Positions 51,692-60,712 of a stretch of DNA of 64,000 nucleotides are shown here, piece by piece. This stretch comes from Bradyrhizobium diazoefficiens (GTDB taxonomy: Bacteria > Pseudomonadota > Alphaproteobacteria > Rhizobiales > Xanthobacteraceae). The translations under genes and the position numbers were made by a program. The notes beneath the pieces are model-generated. The model was not told the origin of the DNA. It worked only from the letters and a program-made list of their open reading frames with translations, and did not search any database. Position 1 is the first letter of the stretch. Each line of letters opens with the position of its first letter. The stretch lies in assembly GCF_016599855.1 (NCBI RefSeq), contig NZ_CP067041.1, positions 6,664,501 to 6,728,500 of the forward strand. Direction: 5' to 3'.

Positions 51692-52804
51692 TCATGCGGC
51701 GATCCCGTACAGCTTCTTCGCATTACCAAGATAGAACGCCTCGCGATTGGCTTCGCTGACGCCCGCCGGCAGCACGCGGGACGGCTCGTCATAATCCCAA
51801 TGCGGATAGTCGGTCGCGAACAACAGCCGGTCCCAGCCGATCCAGTTGATGACGTCGAACAGATCCTCGCGCCTTTCAGGATCTTCCATCGGCTGCGTGG
51901 TCCACCACACCTGCTCGCGGATATATTCGGACGGCGGTCTTTTTACATGCGGCACTTCGCTCCTGAGCCGCTGCCAGGCCTTGTCGAGCCGCCACGCCAG
52001 CGACGGCGCCCAGCCAAAGCCGGCCTCGATCATCACCATCTTCAGCTTCGGGAAACGCTCGAACACGCCCTCTAACACGAGGCTTGCCAGCGCCGATTGC
52101 TGGCACTGCGAGTGGCCCACCATCTCCTCGAGGTAATAGGAAGGCCAGCCCGACGGCGTGATCGGGTTGCCGCCGAATCCGAAGGCATGCACGCCGACGG
52201 GAAGGCCGGCCTCTTCCGCAGCCTGATAGATCGGCCAGTAGCGGCGCTGGCCGAGCGGCTCGACATTGCGGCTGAGCAGCAGCACTTGAACGAAATTCTT
52301 GTCGCCGGCGCGTTCGCGAATCTCGGCGGCGGCCGACAGGCCATCCTCATTGCCGACGACAATCGAGGCCTTCAGCCGCTTGTCCCTGCTGGTCCATTTG
52401 TCGATCTGCCAGTCGTTGATCGCCGAGCAGAGCGCAGCCGAGAGCTCGTGATTGCGGATACCCTGCCCGGTGTTGAGCGGATTGAGCACCCCGAGTTGCA
52501 CATTGTTCGGATCGAGCAACTGCTTCTGCATGAATGAGAGCGATGAGCCCTGCGGCCCGCCTTCCGGCGGATAGGCATCGCGGCGCGATGCGTTGGGCTG
52601 GGCCTTCGGGTAGGGCGGGCCTTCCATCATGCCCTGATAGGCATGGACGCCATAGACTTCGAGGTGATGCTGCCAGCGTTTGGCGAGATAGGGATAAAGC
52701 TCAGTGCGCGTCGCGCGTGCCGGATGGATGTCGCAGTCCGCAATCGCGGTCTTGGTCGTCAAGGGGGAAGCGGCTTCGGTGTTCTCGCGGAACTGGATAT
52801 TCAT
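51692..52804 (-). CDS. Amidohydrolase family 2 protein (paralog B)
   Basis: 370 residues, RBS AGGAGG before ATG 52804. It belongs to the amidohydrolase_2 (ACMSD-like) fold: AIADCDIHPARATRTELYPYL near 20-40 with the first metal Asp/His, VGVHAFGFGG near 199-208, VMIEAGFGWAPSLAWRLD near 256-273, and LLFATDYPHWDYDE near 330-343. These enzymes decarboxylate or hydrolyse aromatic acids. It is a paralog of the preceding gene (25-bp gap), so the pair may form a heteromer or act on two related substrates. Confidence 0.88.
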   Translation of the reverse strand: MNIQFRENTEAASPLTTKTAIADCDIHPARATRTELYPYLAKRWQHHLEVYGVHAYQGMMEGPPYPKAQPNASRRDAYPPEGGPQGSSLSFMQKQLLDPNNVQLGVLNPLNTGQGIRNHELSAALCSAINDWQIDKWTSRDKRLKASIVVGNEDGLSAAAEIRERAGDKNFVQVLLLSRNVEPLGQRRYWPIYQAAEEAGLPVGVHAFGFGGNPITPSGWPSYYLEEMVGHSQCQQSALASLVLEGVFERFPKLKMVMIEAGFGWAPSLAWRLDKAWQRLRSEVPHVKRPPSEYIREQVWWTTQPMEDPERREDLFDVINWIGWDRLLFATDYPHWDYDEPSRVLPAGVSEANREAFYLGNAKKLYGIAA

Positions 52805-52828
52805 CGCCTTGCCTCCTTTGGCAGCGGG

Positions 52829-53887
52829 CTAAGTCAGGCGGGGATAGGTCGCATGCGGATTATCGATCATGATCTTGCGCACGAGATCGGGGGTGAGACC
52901 TTCGGGCAACGCGTCCTGGCCGTCGAACTGCCAGTGCGGATAGTCCGTGGAGAATAGGACCAATTCGTCGGACTGCATATGATCAAACAGGCGAATTAAT
53001 GTCTCGGGTTCCGGCGGCGCATCAAATGGCTGTAATGAGAATCGGATGTTGCTGCGCACAATTTCCAGCGGCGCGCGGTCGACCCACGGTGTCTCCATCC
53101 GCACCCCGCGCCAGAATTTGTGCAGCCGCCAGAGATACGGTGCGATCCAGGACACGCCGGATTCCAGCATCACCATCTTCAGCCGCGGATATTTGGCGAA
53201 CACGCCCTCGACAATCAGGCTGGAGAGCTGGGTCTGGAACGCCTGGGCCTGGCCGACATAATCCTCGATGTGATAGGAACCCCACCCAACCGCAGTTGGC
53301 GGATTGTGATAGGCGGAACCGGCGTGGATGCCGATGGGCAGGTCCAGCCGCTCGGCTGCTGCATAGATCGGCCACAGCGCGCGCTTGCCGAGCGGAACAT
53401 CACCCATCACCAGCATCAGCACCTGCACGAACCGCTTGTCCTGCGCACAGCGCTCGATCTCGGCAACGGCCTTGTCGATGCTCTGCGTGGGGATCACGAT
53501 GGAGCCGCGCAGCCGCTGGTCACGGTCGAGCCATTCCTTCGCCAGCCAGTCGTTCAGCGCGCGGCAGAACGCGGCCTGCAAATCTTCCGAAAACACCATC
53601 TGCACGCCGTAGAGCGGATTGCAGATGGCACGTTTGAGCTGAAAGGGATCGAGCACATGGCGCTGCATTTCCGCCGGGCTTTCGCCCGGCTTGCCAGTCT
53701 CGGGACGCCAATCGGGCCGCGCCACGATCGGCGAGTTCTTCGGGTAGGATTGCGAGACGAGATCGACCATGCCGCGCGTCGTCACCTGATCGCGCCAGTA
53801 GTCGTTCAGATATGGCAGCAGGCTGGTTAGATGCGGCACGGCCGGATGCACATCGCAATCCACCCCACCGGCGATCAGGGACGTCAT
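52829..53887 (-). CDS. Amidohydrolase family 2 protein (paralog A)
   Basis: 352 residues, RBS GAAGGGAGA before ATG 53887. Amidohydrolase_2 motifs: GVDCDVHPAVPHLTSLLPYL near 8-27 (metal Asp/His), GIHAGSAYHNPP near 188-199, and LFSTDYPHWQFDGQDALPEG near 315-334. Like its neighbour it is ACMSD-like. Together with the Rieske gene at 51226 it makes a three-gene operon whose substrate is unknown; an aromatic carboxylic acid is the usual type. Confidence 0.88.
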   Translation of the reverse strand: MTSLIAGGVDCDVHPAVPHLTSLLPYLNDYWRDQVTTRGMVDLVSQSYPKNSPIVARPDWRPETGKPGESPAEMQRHVLDPFQLKRAICNPLYGVQMVFSEDLQAAFCRALNDWLAKEWLDRDQRLRGSIVIPTQSIDKAVAEIERCAQDKRFVQVLMLVMGDVPLGKRALWPIYAAAERLDLPIGIHAGSAYHNPPTAVGWGSYHIEDYVGQAQAFQTQLSSLIVEGVFAKYPRLKMVMLESGVSWIAPYLWRLHKFWRGVRMETPWVDRAPLEIVRSNIRFSLQPFDAPPEPETLIRLFDHMQSDELVLFSTDYPHWQFDGQDALPEGLTPDLVRKIMIDNPHATYPRLT

Positions 53888-54025
53888 GACGTCTCCCTTC
53901 TCACGTTCCTCTCAAGTCTCTTGTGCGCCATTCAAGCAGGCCTGCCCCTCGCCCGCAACTCGGCGAAGGCCGCCGTCATATGCTAGGAAAGCTGAGCTCG
54001 GTTGCGAAGGAATGGGGTTCAAGGA

Positions 54026-54508
54026 ATGAAAGAGCTCGTCGGCATTGCGGAACAGGTCGCGGCCAAACTGATCGCGCGCAAACAGACCATTGCGGTGGCG
54101 GAATCCTCGACCGGCGGCCTGATCGCGGCGAGCCTGCTCGCGGTCCCCGGCGCCTCAGCCTATTTCCTCGGCGGCGCGGTGGTCTACACCCGCGACGCGC
54201 GGCGTGTGCTGATGGACATTTCGGACGAAGGAATGAAGGGCTTTCGCTCCTCCTCTGAGCCCTACGCGAGCCTACTGGCCGAACGGATGCGCAGCCGCTT
54301 CAGCTCCGACTGGGGCCTGTCGGAGACCGGCGCGGCCGGCCCCACCGGTAACCGCTACGGCGACGCTGCCGGCCATAGCTGCATGGCGGTCGCGGGGCCG
54401 GCAACGGAGGTGACGACGCTGGAGACGGGCAACGACGTCCGGCTCGCCAACATGCAAATGTTCGCGGCAACGGCGCTGAAGCTGTTGCTGAGGAAGTTGG
54501 AGGAGTGA
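54026..54508 (+). CDS. CinA C-terminal domain protein (nicotinamide-nucleotide amidohydrolase type)
   Basis: 160 residues from ATG 54026 (CAAGGA before it). The stand-alone CinA_C domain: QTIAVAESSTGGLIAASLLA near 25-44 with the AES(S/C)TGG motif, then YFLGGAVVYTRDARRVLMDI and SETGAAGPTGNRYGDAAGHS near 107-126. PncC-type enzymes deamidate NMN for NAD recycling. The usual AESCTGG is AESSTGG here, and TGIAGPGG is TGAAGPTG, so it is a divergent member. It is an isolated gene. Confidence 0.85.
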   Translation: MKELVGIAEQVAAKLIARKQTIAVAESSTGGLIAASLLAVPGASAYFLGGAVVYTRDARRVLMDISDEGMKGFRSSSEPYASLLAERMRSRFSSDWGLSETGAAGPTGNRYGDAAGHSCMAVAGPATEVTTLETGNDVRLANMQMFAATALKLLLRKLEE

Positions 54509-54542
54509 GATTGTCGAGACCAGCAGCTTTCACGCTTTCCCG

Positions 54543-54675
54543 ACCGTCATCCTGAGGTGCGATACACGTGGCGCAGCGCGCCACGTGGGGAGCCTCGAAG
54601 GATGAGCGGCCACGATGCAGCCGGGCCCTTGCCCTTCGAGGGCCGCTGAAGAAGCGGCCACCTCAGGGTGACGGT
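54543..54675. repeat. Palindromic intergenic repeat, family C, copy 2
   Basis: ACCGTCATCCTGAGGTG (54543-54559) and CACCTCAGGGTGACGGT (54659-54675), with inner GCCTCGAAGGATGAG / GCCCTTCGAGGGC. Related to 36457-36603. It fills most of the 200-bp gap after the CinA gene; nothing else is seen there. Confidence 0.85.
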
Positions 54676-54707
54676 GAGAGAATTGTGTCCGCGGTCACGA
54701 GCGGCAG

Positions 54708-54983
54708 CTAACGTCCCAAATGCCGCGTAAAAATCCGCACCACGTAGCCCTTAAATCGCGGCGCCTCGTCGTAGAGGTCTGAGGCCAGCCGCTCGATCGT
54801 CTCGCGCAGCGACATGAACTGCGCCTGGCGGGCGCTACTTTCGGTACCCTGCATGCCGGCGAGCTCGTCCATCGCGGCATCGCTGATCTGGCAATGCACA
54901 ACCTCGTCTTCGCGCATCATGGTGAAGCGGAAAGCCAGACGTTCGAGGTCGTGGCCGATGATCCTGTCGCGCGCCAGCGGCAT
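54708..54983 (-). CDS. DUF1488-type small protein
   Basis: 91 residues from ATG 54983; longer frames lack an RBS. The middle (LERLAFRFTMMREDEVVHCQ, then ISDAAMDELAGM) matches the DUF1488 pattern of short cytoplasmic proteins of unknown role, followed by a helical C-terminal part (MSLRETIERLASDLYDEAPR). No signal or membrane segment. It stands alone between a repeat and the TPR remnant. Confidence 0.65.
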   Translation of the reverse strand: MPLARDRIIGHDLERLAFRFTMMREDEVVHCQISDAAMDELAGMQGTESSARQAQFMSLRETIERLASDLYDEAPRFKGYVVRIFTRHLGR

Positions 54984-55068
54984 CCAATTGTCCCGTTCGC
55001 ACCCCCGAACGGGACAATGCAAAAAATATGACGGCTTGTCACCTCGGCCGCAAGACGAGCCGCGGCCC

Positions 55069-55433
55069 CTAATAGACGAGCGCAGTCCCAGTCGGCTTGT
55101 CCAACGCCGCGGCCAACGATTTGTACTCCTCGCAATCCGTCCCGCAAAAGGCTGCAATCCGGCTCAGATGGTAGAGCGCCTGCTCGCGGTTACCTCGCTC
55201 GAACTGCCACAGCCCGTAATACTGCCACGTGAGGACGTGGTTCGGATCCGCCTTCAACGCGCGCTCGTACCAGACCTGCGACTGCTCGTAGTCGCCGAGC
55301 TTGCGGTAGGAGTAACCAATGAGATTGGCGACGTTCGGATGATCGTCATGGCCAAGCGACTTCAGTTGCGCGATCGCGGTCACATACTCGTTGCGCTCGT
55401 AGATACTGTCGGGAATGCCCGCGCGCGGACGTC
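55069..55433 (-). pseudogene. Truncated TPR-repeat protein
   Basis: The frame from ~55433 to 55069 has no ATG or credible RBS at its start; a GTG at 55383 is the only candidate. It contains two clear TPR units (HPNVANLIGYSYRKLGDYEQ...QVWYERALKADPNHVLTWQYY; GLWQFERGNREQALYHLSRI). The sequence before the GTG (IPDSIYERNEYVTAIAQLK) continues the repeat pattern and then hits a stop, so the 5' part of a longer TPR protein has been lost, close to the end of the AMP nucleosidase gene. A short product from the GTG may still be made. Confidence 0.6.
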
Positions 55434-55461
55434 AGCGTTCCTATGACAGTTCTATTGCCCA

Positions 55462-56931
55462 TTACTGGAACGCAACTTCGGCAAAACTGCGGAGCTTCCG
55501 CGAATGCAGCCGCTCGGATTCCTGCTGCTTGAGCTGCTCGAGTGCCTTCAGGCCGATCTCGAGATGCTGGCCGACGCGGCGGCGGTAGAACTCGCTGGCC
55601 ATGCCGGCGAGCTTGATCTCGCCATGCAGCGGCTTGTCGGAGACGCAGAGCAGCGTGCCGTAAGGCACGCGGAAGCGATAACCGTTGGCGGCGATCGCGG
55701 CCGATTCCATGTCGAGCGCAACCGCGCGCGACTGCGACAGCCGGCGGATCACCTCGGGGCCGGAGATCTCCCAGTTGCGATTGTCGACACTGGCGACGGT
55801 GCCCGTGCGCATCAGGCGCTTGAGCTCGAAACCCTCGAGCCCGGTAACGTCCTCGACCGCCTGCTCCAGCGCGACTTGCATCTCGGCCAACGCCGGGATG
55901 GGCACCCACAGCGGCAGCTCGCGGTCGAGCACGTGGTCCTCGCGCACATAGCCATGCGCGAGCACGTAATCGCCGAGCCGCTGCGTGTTGCGCAAGCCCG
56001 CGCAATGGCCGAGCATCAGCCAGGCATGGGGACGCAGCACCGCGACGTGATCAGTCACGTTGCGCGCGTTGGACGGACCGGTGCCGATATTGATCAGGGT
56101 GATGCCGCGATAGCCGGGCGCAACCAGATGGAAGGCCGGCATCTGCGGCGTCCGCACGGGTGCATCGCCGCTCGTCGCACCGTCGCTGCGCGTGATCACA
56201 TTGCCGGGTGCGACGAAGGCTTCGAGGCCGGCCTCGCCGGACTGGAGCCGCTGCTGGCACAACTGCGCGAAGGCATCGACATAGAACTGATAGTTGGTGA
56301 AGATCACGAAGTTCTGAAAATGCTCGGAATCGGTGCCGGTGTAGTGATAGAGCCGGCGCAGCGAGTAATCGACGCGAGCGGCGCGGAACAGCGACAGCGG
56401 CTCGGGCACACCGGGCTGAAGCTGGAAGGTGCCGTCCGCGATCGAATCGTCCATGGTGGCGAGATCAGGCACGTCGAACGCATCGCGCAGCGATCGCGTG
56501 ACGGGCGAATTCTCGCTGGTGGTGATGGCGGCTTCGATGTTGATGTCGCGGCGATAGGCGAAGTGGATCGGGATCGGCTCGGCGGACTCGCCGATCTCGA
56601 CGGGCACGCCGTGGTTCTGGATCAGGAGGCCGATCTGCTCGGTGAGATAGGCGCGGAACAGATCCGGCCGGGTCACGCTGGTCTCGTGCACGCCGGGCCC
56701 TGCGACGAAACCATAGGAGAGACGCGAATCCAGCCGCGCATGCGTCGCGGTGGTGAGGCGAACGAAGGGGTAATAGGCCCGTACCCGCATCGTGATCGCC
56801 TCACCCGAGACATAGGCCTCGAACCGGTCGCGCAGGAATTTGGTGTTACGCTCGTAGATCTCTTCGAGACGGGCGACGGCGAGGCCGGCGTCGGAGAAGG
56901 ACTTTGTGGCGATGGAGGGTGGAGATTGCAT
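55462..56931 (-). CDS. amn: AMP nucleosidase
   Basis: 489 residues from ATG 56931 (a frame up to 57027 runs into the repeat). It hydrolyses AMP to adenine and ribose 5-phosphate and is usually activated by ATP. The family-specific N-terminal domain is seen in YERNTKFLRDRFEAYVSGEA near 26-45 and YYPFVRLTTATHARLDSRLS near 53-72. The catalytic phosphorylase-like domain includes INIGTGPSNARNVTDHVAVL near 282-301, MLGHCAGLRNTQRLGDYVLA near 307-326, and ALDMESAAIAANGYRFRVPY near 405-424. The length equals that of E. coli Amn (~484). Stand-alone gene. Confidence 0.95.
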   Translation of the reverse strand: MQSPPSIATKSFSDAGLAVARLEEIYERNTKFLRDRFEAYVSGEAITMRVRAYYPFVRLTTATHARLDSRLSYGFVAGPGVHETSVTRPDLFRAYLTEQIGLLIQNHGVPVEIGESAEPIPIHFAYRRDINIEAAITTSENSPVTRSLRDAFDVPDLATMDDSIADGTFQLQPGVPEPLSLFRAARVDYSLRRLYHYTGTDSEHFQNFVIFTNYQFYVDAFAQLCQQRLQSGEAGLEAFVAPGNVITRSDGATSGDAPVRTPQMPAFHLVAPGYRGITLINIGTGPSNARNVTDHVAVLRPHAWLMLGHCAGLRNTQRLGDYVLAHGYVREDHVLDRELPLWVPIPALAEMQVALEQAVEDVTGLEGFELKRLMRTGTVASVDNRNWEISGPEVIRRLSQSRAVALDMESAAIAANGYRFRVPYGTLLCVSDKPLHGEIKLAGMASEFYRRRVGQHLEIGLKALEQLKQQESERLHSRKLRSFAEVAFQ

Positions 56932-56988
56932 TGTTCGACCGCCGAGTTGATGGGCTTGAGTCGAACTATAACAAGAACATAGCCGTCC

Positions 56989-57069
56989 CGTCATTGCGAG
57001 CGAAGCGAAGCAATCCAGAAATCTCACCGCGGAGACAGACTGGATTGCTTCGCTGCGCTCGCAATGACG
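56989..57069. repeat. Palindromic intergenic repeat, family B, copy 2
   Basis: CGTCATTGCGAGCGAAGCGA and its complement at the ends, inner CAATCCAGA / TCTGGATTG-like. Near-identical to 7602-7681 except for the loop. It lies between AMP nucleosidase and the secretion genes. Confidence 0.92.
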
Positions 57070-57094
57070 AGGATAGATGACGCGCTTTCGCGCG

Positions 57095-58429
57095 TCACTT
57101 CTCCCGGAACGCCCGCATGAACTGGTCGTGCAGAGGCTTCAAGAGATACGACAGCATGGTGCGGTCGCCGGTCTGCACAAAAGCTTCCACCGGCATGCCG
57201 GGGATCAGCTTGGAATCGCCGAGCCGGGCGACCTCTTCGGCGGACATCGACACGCGGATGGTATAGTAGCTCTGGCCCGTGCGCTGGTCCGTGGTGACGT
57301 CGGGCGAGACGCGGCTGACCACGCCATTGAGCTCGGGCGTGGTGCGCTGGTTGAAGGCGGAAAGACGCAGCAGGGTCTTCTGGCCGATCTGCAGCTTGTC
57401 GATATCGACCGGATTGACCTTGGCCTCGACCTGGAGATCGTCGGCCTGCGGCACGATCAGCATCAGGGTGTCGCCGGCGCTGACGACGCCGCCGACGGTA
57501 TGCACCGTCGATTGCAGCACCATGCCGTCCTGCGGCGCGCGAATGTCGACGCGGCGAAGCTGGTCTTCGGCAGCGACCTTGCGCTCGATCAGTTCGCCGA
57601 TCTTGTCATTGGTCTCGCGCAGATCCTTGGAGACCTCGCTCACCATGTCCTTGTCGACCTGAATGATTTGCAGCTCGGTCTCGGTGATCTTGCCCTTGGC
57701 TTGCGCCCGCGAGGCGATGTACTGCGCGCGCTCGCCGTTGAGGCGGGCGCTGTCACGCTCCAGCGTGGTCAGGCGCGAGATCTGCACCAGATGCTTATCA
57801 TAGAGATCGCGCACGCCGGTGAGCTCCTGCTGCACCAGCGAAATCTCCTTGTCCTTGGCTTTCTCCTGCGCCTGGAGACCCTCGATCTCCTCGTTGAGCT
57901 GCTGGATGCGCTCGCGCAGCTGCGCCTTCTGACCGGCACGGCCGTTGACGCGGACATCGAACAGCTTTGTTTCGGCGGAGAGCAGCACCTTGACGTCGGG
58001 ATCGTCGCCGCGATCGAGCAGCGATTGCGGAAACTCGATCTTGTCGAGACCGCGCTGCTCGGCCTGAAGCCGCGCCGCGCGCGCCTGTGCGGCGTCGAGA
58101 TTTTTGGTGACGATGGCGAGATTGGCCTTGGTGACGGTGTCGTCGAGCCGCACCACGATGTCGCCAGCCTTGACCACGTCGCCATCGCGGGCGCGCACCT
58201 CGCCGACCACGCCACCAGTCGGGTGCTGCACCTTCTTGACGTTGGATTCGACCACGATCTGGCCCGGCGCAATCAGTGCGCCGGAGATCAGCACCGTCGA
58301 GGCCCAGCCGCCGAGACCGATCCCCAGGACCAGCACGATCGAGATCCCGAGGATCAGATGAAACCGGATCGACTCCTGCACACCCTTCTTCGCGACGGGC
58401 TTTGTCCCGCCAATCGTCATCGTGCTCAT
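57095..58429 (-). CDS. Type I secretion membrane-fusion (HlyD/PrtE-type) adaptor
   Basis: 444 residues. One N-terminal membrane helix (LILGISIVLVLGIGLGGWAS near 25-44) is followed by a biotinyl-lipoyl-like domain (SNVKKVQHPTGGVVGEVRAR near 62-81), a long coiled coil (~100-285) rich in Glu/Gln/Arg, a second lipoyl half (RRVDIRAPQDGMVLQSTVHT near 290-309) and a beta-barrel end. It spans the periplasm and joins the ABC ATPase to a TolC-type outer-membrane channel. The start overlaps the ATPase stop (ATGA). No outer-membrane gene or RTX substrate is visible in the window. Confidence 0.93.
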   Translation of the reverse strand: MSTMTIGGTKPVAKKGVQESIRFHLILGISIVLVLGIGLGGWASTVLISGALIAPGQIVVESNVKKVQHPTGGVVGEVRARDGDVVKAGDIVVRLDDTVTKANLAIVTKNLDAAQARAARLQAEQRGLDKIEFPQSLLDRGDDPDVKVLLSAETKLFDVRVNGRAGQKAQLRERIQQLNEEIEGLQAQEKAKDKEISLVQQELTGVRDLYDKHLVQISRLTTLERDSARLNGERAQYIASRAQAKGKITETELQIIQVDKDMVSEVSKDLRETNDKIGELIERKVAAEDQLRRVDIRAPQDGMVLQSTVHTVGGVVSAGDTLMLIVPQADDLQVEAKVNPVDIDKLQIGQKTLLRLSAFNQRTTPELNGVVSRVSPDVTTDQRTGQSYYTIRVSMSAEEVARLGDSKLIPGMPVEAFVQTGDRTMLSYLLKPLHDQFMRAFREK

Positions 58430-60174
58430 GGTTTGGCCACTCCGCCTTCGCTGACGATCTTGATCGGCGCCGGCGGCGCGACGCGCGGCTGAAGCACCTG
58501 GGCGAGCACCTGCTCCTTCGGACCGAAGGCCTGCATGCGGCCGTCGCGGAGCACCAGGACCTGGTCGACCGCCTCGACGCCAATGGGTCGGTGCGCCACC
58601 ACGATAACGATGGCGCCGCGCTCGCGCGCGCTGCGGATCGCGCGGGTCAGCGCCTCGTCGCCTTCGGTGTCGAGATTGGAATTGGGCTCGTCCAGCACGA
58701 TCAGGAACGGATTGCCATAGAGCGCGCGCGCGAGGGCCACGCGCTGAGCCTGGCCTGCGGAGAGCGAGGTCCCCTGCTCGCCGACCTGCGTGTTGTAGCC
58801 CTCGCGCATCTTGATGATCATCTCATGCACGCCGGCTTCCTTGGCCGCAGAGATGATGCCGTCAGACGTCGCATCGGGATCGAAGCGGCTGATGTTCTGC
58901 GCAATGGTGCCGCCGAACAGCTCGACGTCCTGCGGCAGATAGCCGATGTGGCGGCCGAGCACGTCGGACGCCCATTGGTCGAGTGCCGCACCGTCGAGCC
59001 GGACCTTGCCGCGGACCGGTTGCCAGACGCCGACCAGCGCGCGGATCAGCGACGATTTGCCGGAACCGCTCGGCCCGATCACGCCGAGGCCGTTGCCGGC
59101 CTCGAGCGCAAAGCTGACGTCCTGGACGATCAGGCGCTGGTCGCCAGGCGCCACCATGGCGACGCCTTCGATCGACAGACGGCTGGCGGGCGCCTGCAAC
59201 TGCGTCGGCATTCCCTGCGCCGGCATCTGTTCCAAGAGGCGGCTGAGGCGGTGCCAACTCTGGCGGGCCGCGACGAAGGATTTCCAATGCGCGATCGCGA
59301 GATCGACCGGCGCCAGCGCGCGGGCCGAGAGGATCGAGCCCGCGATGATGATGCCGGCAGTCGCCTCCTGATGGATGACGAGATAGGCGCCGACCGCGAG
59401 CACCGCCGATTGCAGCATCATGCGCAGCACTTTTGCGATCGCGCCGAGGCCGCCGGCGACATCGCTCGCGCGCTGATTGCCGGCGAGATATTTTTCGTTG
59501 GCCTCGCTCCAGCGCTGGTTCAGCCGGCCGGCCATGCCCATCGAGACCAGCACTTCGGCGTTGCGGCGGCTGGACTGAGCGAGGTCGTTGCGCTGGGCGG
59601 CAAGGCCCATCGCCTCCTTTGCCGGTTGGCGGGACAGGAACTCGGTGACCAGCGTGAGGCCGACGAGGATGATGGCGCCGACCAGCGCGGTCACGCCGAT
59701 CATGACATGGAAGGCGAAGCAGATGCCGAGATAGAGCGGCAGCCAGGGCAGATCGAAGAACGCGCTCGGGCCCATGCCGCCAAGGAAGGAGCGGACATTA
59801 TCGAGGTCGCGCAACGGCTGCAGTCCCTCGTTGCGGTTGCCGACCAGGAGCGGCAGGCGCACGATCGTGTCGAACACACGCTTGTTGAGGGCCTCGTCGA
59901 GCGCGGTGCCGATCCGTCCCAGGATGCGGCTGCGGATCATGTCGAGCACGCCCTGCGCCGCATAGAGACCGCCGGCGAGCACGATCAGGCCGACTAGGGT
60001 CGGGATGCTGCGGCTCGGCAGCACCCGGTCGTAGACCTCCAGCATGAAGATCGACCCGGTCAGATAGAGCAGATTGATCATGCAGCTCATGAAGGCCAGG
60101 CCGACGAACGCCGTGCGGCAGGCACGCAGCGCGTCACCGAGCTCTGAACGGCGGAGGCCGGGAACGGCTGCCAT
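58426..60174 (-). CDS. Type I secretion ABC permease/ATPase (PrtD type)
   Basis: 582 residues from ATG 60174 (a frame up to 60219 is less likely). The N-terminal membrane part has six helices (ACRTAFVGLAFMSCMINLLY near 18-37; PTLVGLIVLAGGLYAAQGVL near 58-77; TALVGAIILVGLTLVTEFLS near 160-179). The ATPase domain has Walker A GPSGSGKSSLIRAL near 360, signature LSAGQAQRVALARALYGNPF near 465-484 (LSAGQ rather than LSGGQ, usual in PrtD), and Walker B LIVLDEPNSNLD near 486. It exports an unfolded protein, often a Ca-binding RTX or lipase, from the cytoplasm. Substrate unknown. Confidence 0.94.
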   Translation of the reverse strand: MAAVPGLRRSELGDALRACRTAFVGLAFMSCMINLLYLTGSIFMLEVYDRVLPSRSIPTLVGLIVLAGGLYAAQGVLDMIRSRILGRIGTALDEALNKRVFDTIVRLPLLVGNRNEGLQPLRDLDNVRSFLGGMGPSAFFDLPWLPLYLGICFAFHVMIGVTALVGAIILVGLTLVTEFLSRQPAKEAMGLAAQRNDLAQSSRRNAEVLVSMGMAGRLNQRWSEANEKYLAGNQRASDVAGGLGAIAKVLRMMLQSAVLAVGAYLVIHQEATAGIIIAGSILSARALAPVDLAIAHWKSFVAARQSWHRLSRLLEQMPAQGMPTQLQAPASRLSIEGVAMVAPGDQRLIVQDVSFALEAGNGLGVIGPSGSGKSSLIRALVGVWQPVRGKVRLDGAALDQWASDVLGRHIGYLPQDVELFGGTIAQNISRFDPDATSDGIISAAKEAGVHEMIIKMREGYNTQVGEQGTSLSAGQAQRVALARALYGNPFLIVLDEPNSNLDTEGDEALTRAIRSARERGAIVIVVAHRPIGVEAVDQVLVLRDGRMQAFGPKEQVLAQVLQPRVAPPAPIKIVSEGGVAKP

Positions 60175-60442
60175 CAGTCTGATCTCTTTCGGGTGAGGGA
60201 TAAAACCCCGGATTTCCAAAGCCCTGATTTCAAAGGCAAATCAGGGCGTACTCGCCTCGGATTAACATCGCGTTCTCCCCGCAGGCAACGCAATCGAATT
60301 AATCTGGACCCCGCCACATCTACCCCGGACCGCCAGATCCGCAAGTCCGGTATTTCACAGTCTTTGCGGCTTTTTCTAGCAGAGCGTAGCGCCTCTCCCC
60401 GAGGCGCGGGGAGAGGCGGAACATTCCGATCGGTCGAACCCG
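60175..60442. other. Intergenic region upstream of the secretion genes
   Basis: About 270 bp. A hairpin CGCCTCTCCCC / GGGGAGAGGCG (60390-60418, 7-base loop) lies near the end of the next gene but has no T-run, so it is probably part of a repeat. The remainder probably holds the promoter of the secretion pair; no gene is seen. Confidence 0.5.
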
Positions 60443-60712
60443 CTAGAACCGGCCGCGGCCGCGCAGCAGCCGCACCACCAGCAGGAGAATGACCGCGCCG
60501 ATGGCGGAATAGATGATCTCGGACACGAGGCCCGTGCCGAGGTGAATGCCGAGCTTGGGAAACAGCAGGCTTGCGACCAGCGCGCCGGCGATGCCGATCA
60601 CAATGTCGCCGATGATGCCGAACCCGGCGCCCCGCACCACCTTGCCGGCTAGCCAGCCGGCCACCAGGCCGACAAACAGGATGACAAGCAGGCCTTCATT
60701 GGAAATGTACAT
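60443..60712 (-). CDS. GlsB/YeaQ/YmgE-family small membrane protein
   Basis: 89 residues from ATG 60712; the frame extends upstream to 60895 without supporting features. Three hydrophobic segments (LLVILFVGLVAGWLAGKVVR; IIGDIVIGIAGALVASLLF; EIIYSAIGAVILLLVVRLLR) with conserved glycines, typical of the stress-response membrane proteins YeaQ/GlsB. They are induced by acid or envelope stress in other bacteria. Function not established. A C-terminal Arg-rich end (RGRGRF) follows the last helix. Confidence 0.85.
   Translation of the reverse strand: MYISNEGLLVILFVGLVAGWLAGKVVRGAGFGIIGDIVIGIAGALVASLLFPKLGIHLGTGLVSEIIYSAIGAVILLLVVRLLRGRGRF

Noticed and set aside
54543..54675. Palindrome after the CinA gene as a rho-independent terminator
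   Set aside because: Long hairpin but without a T-run after either arm; it belongs to the family-C repeat.
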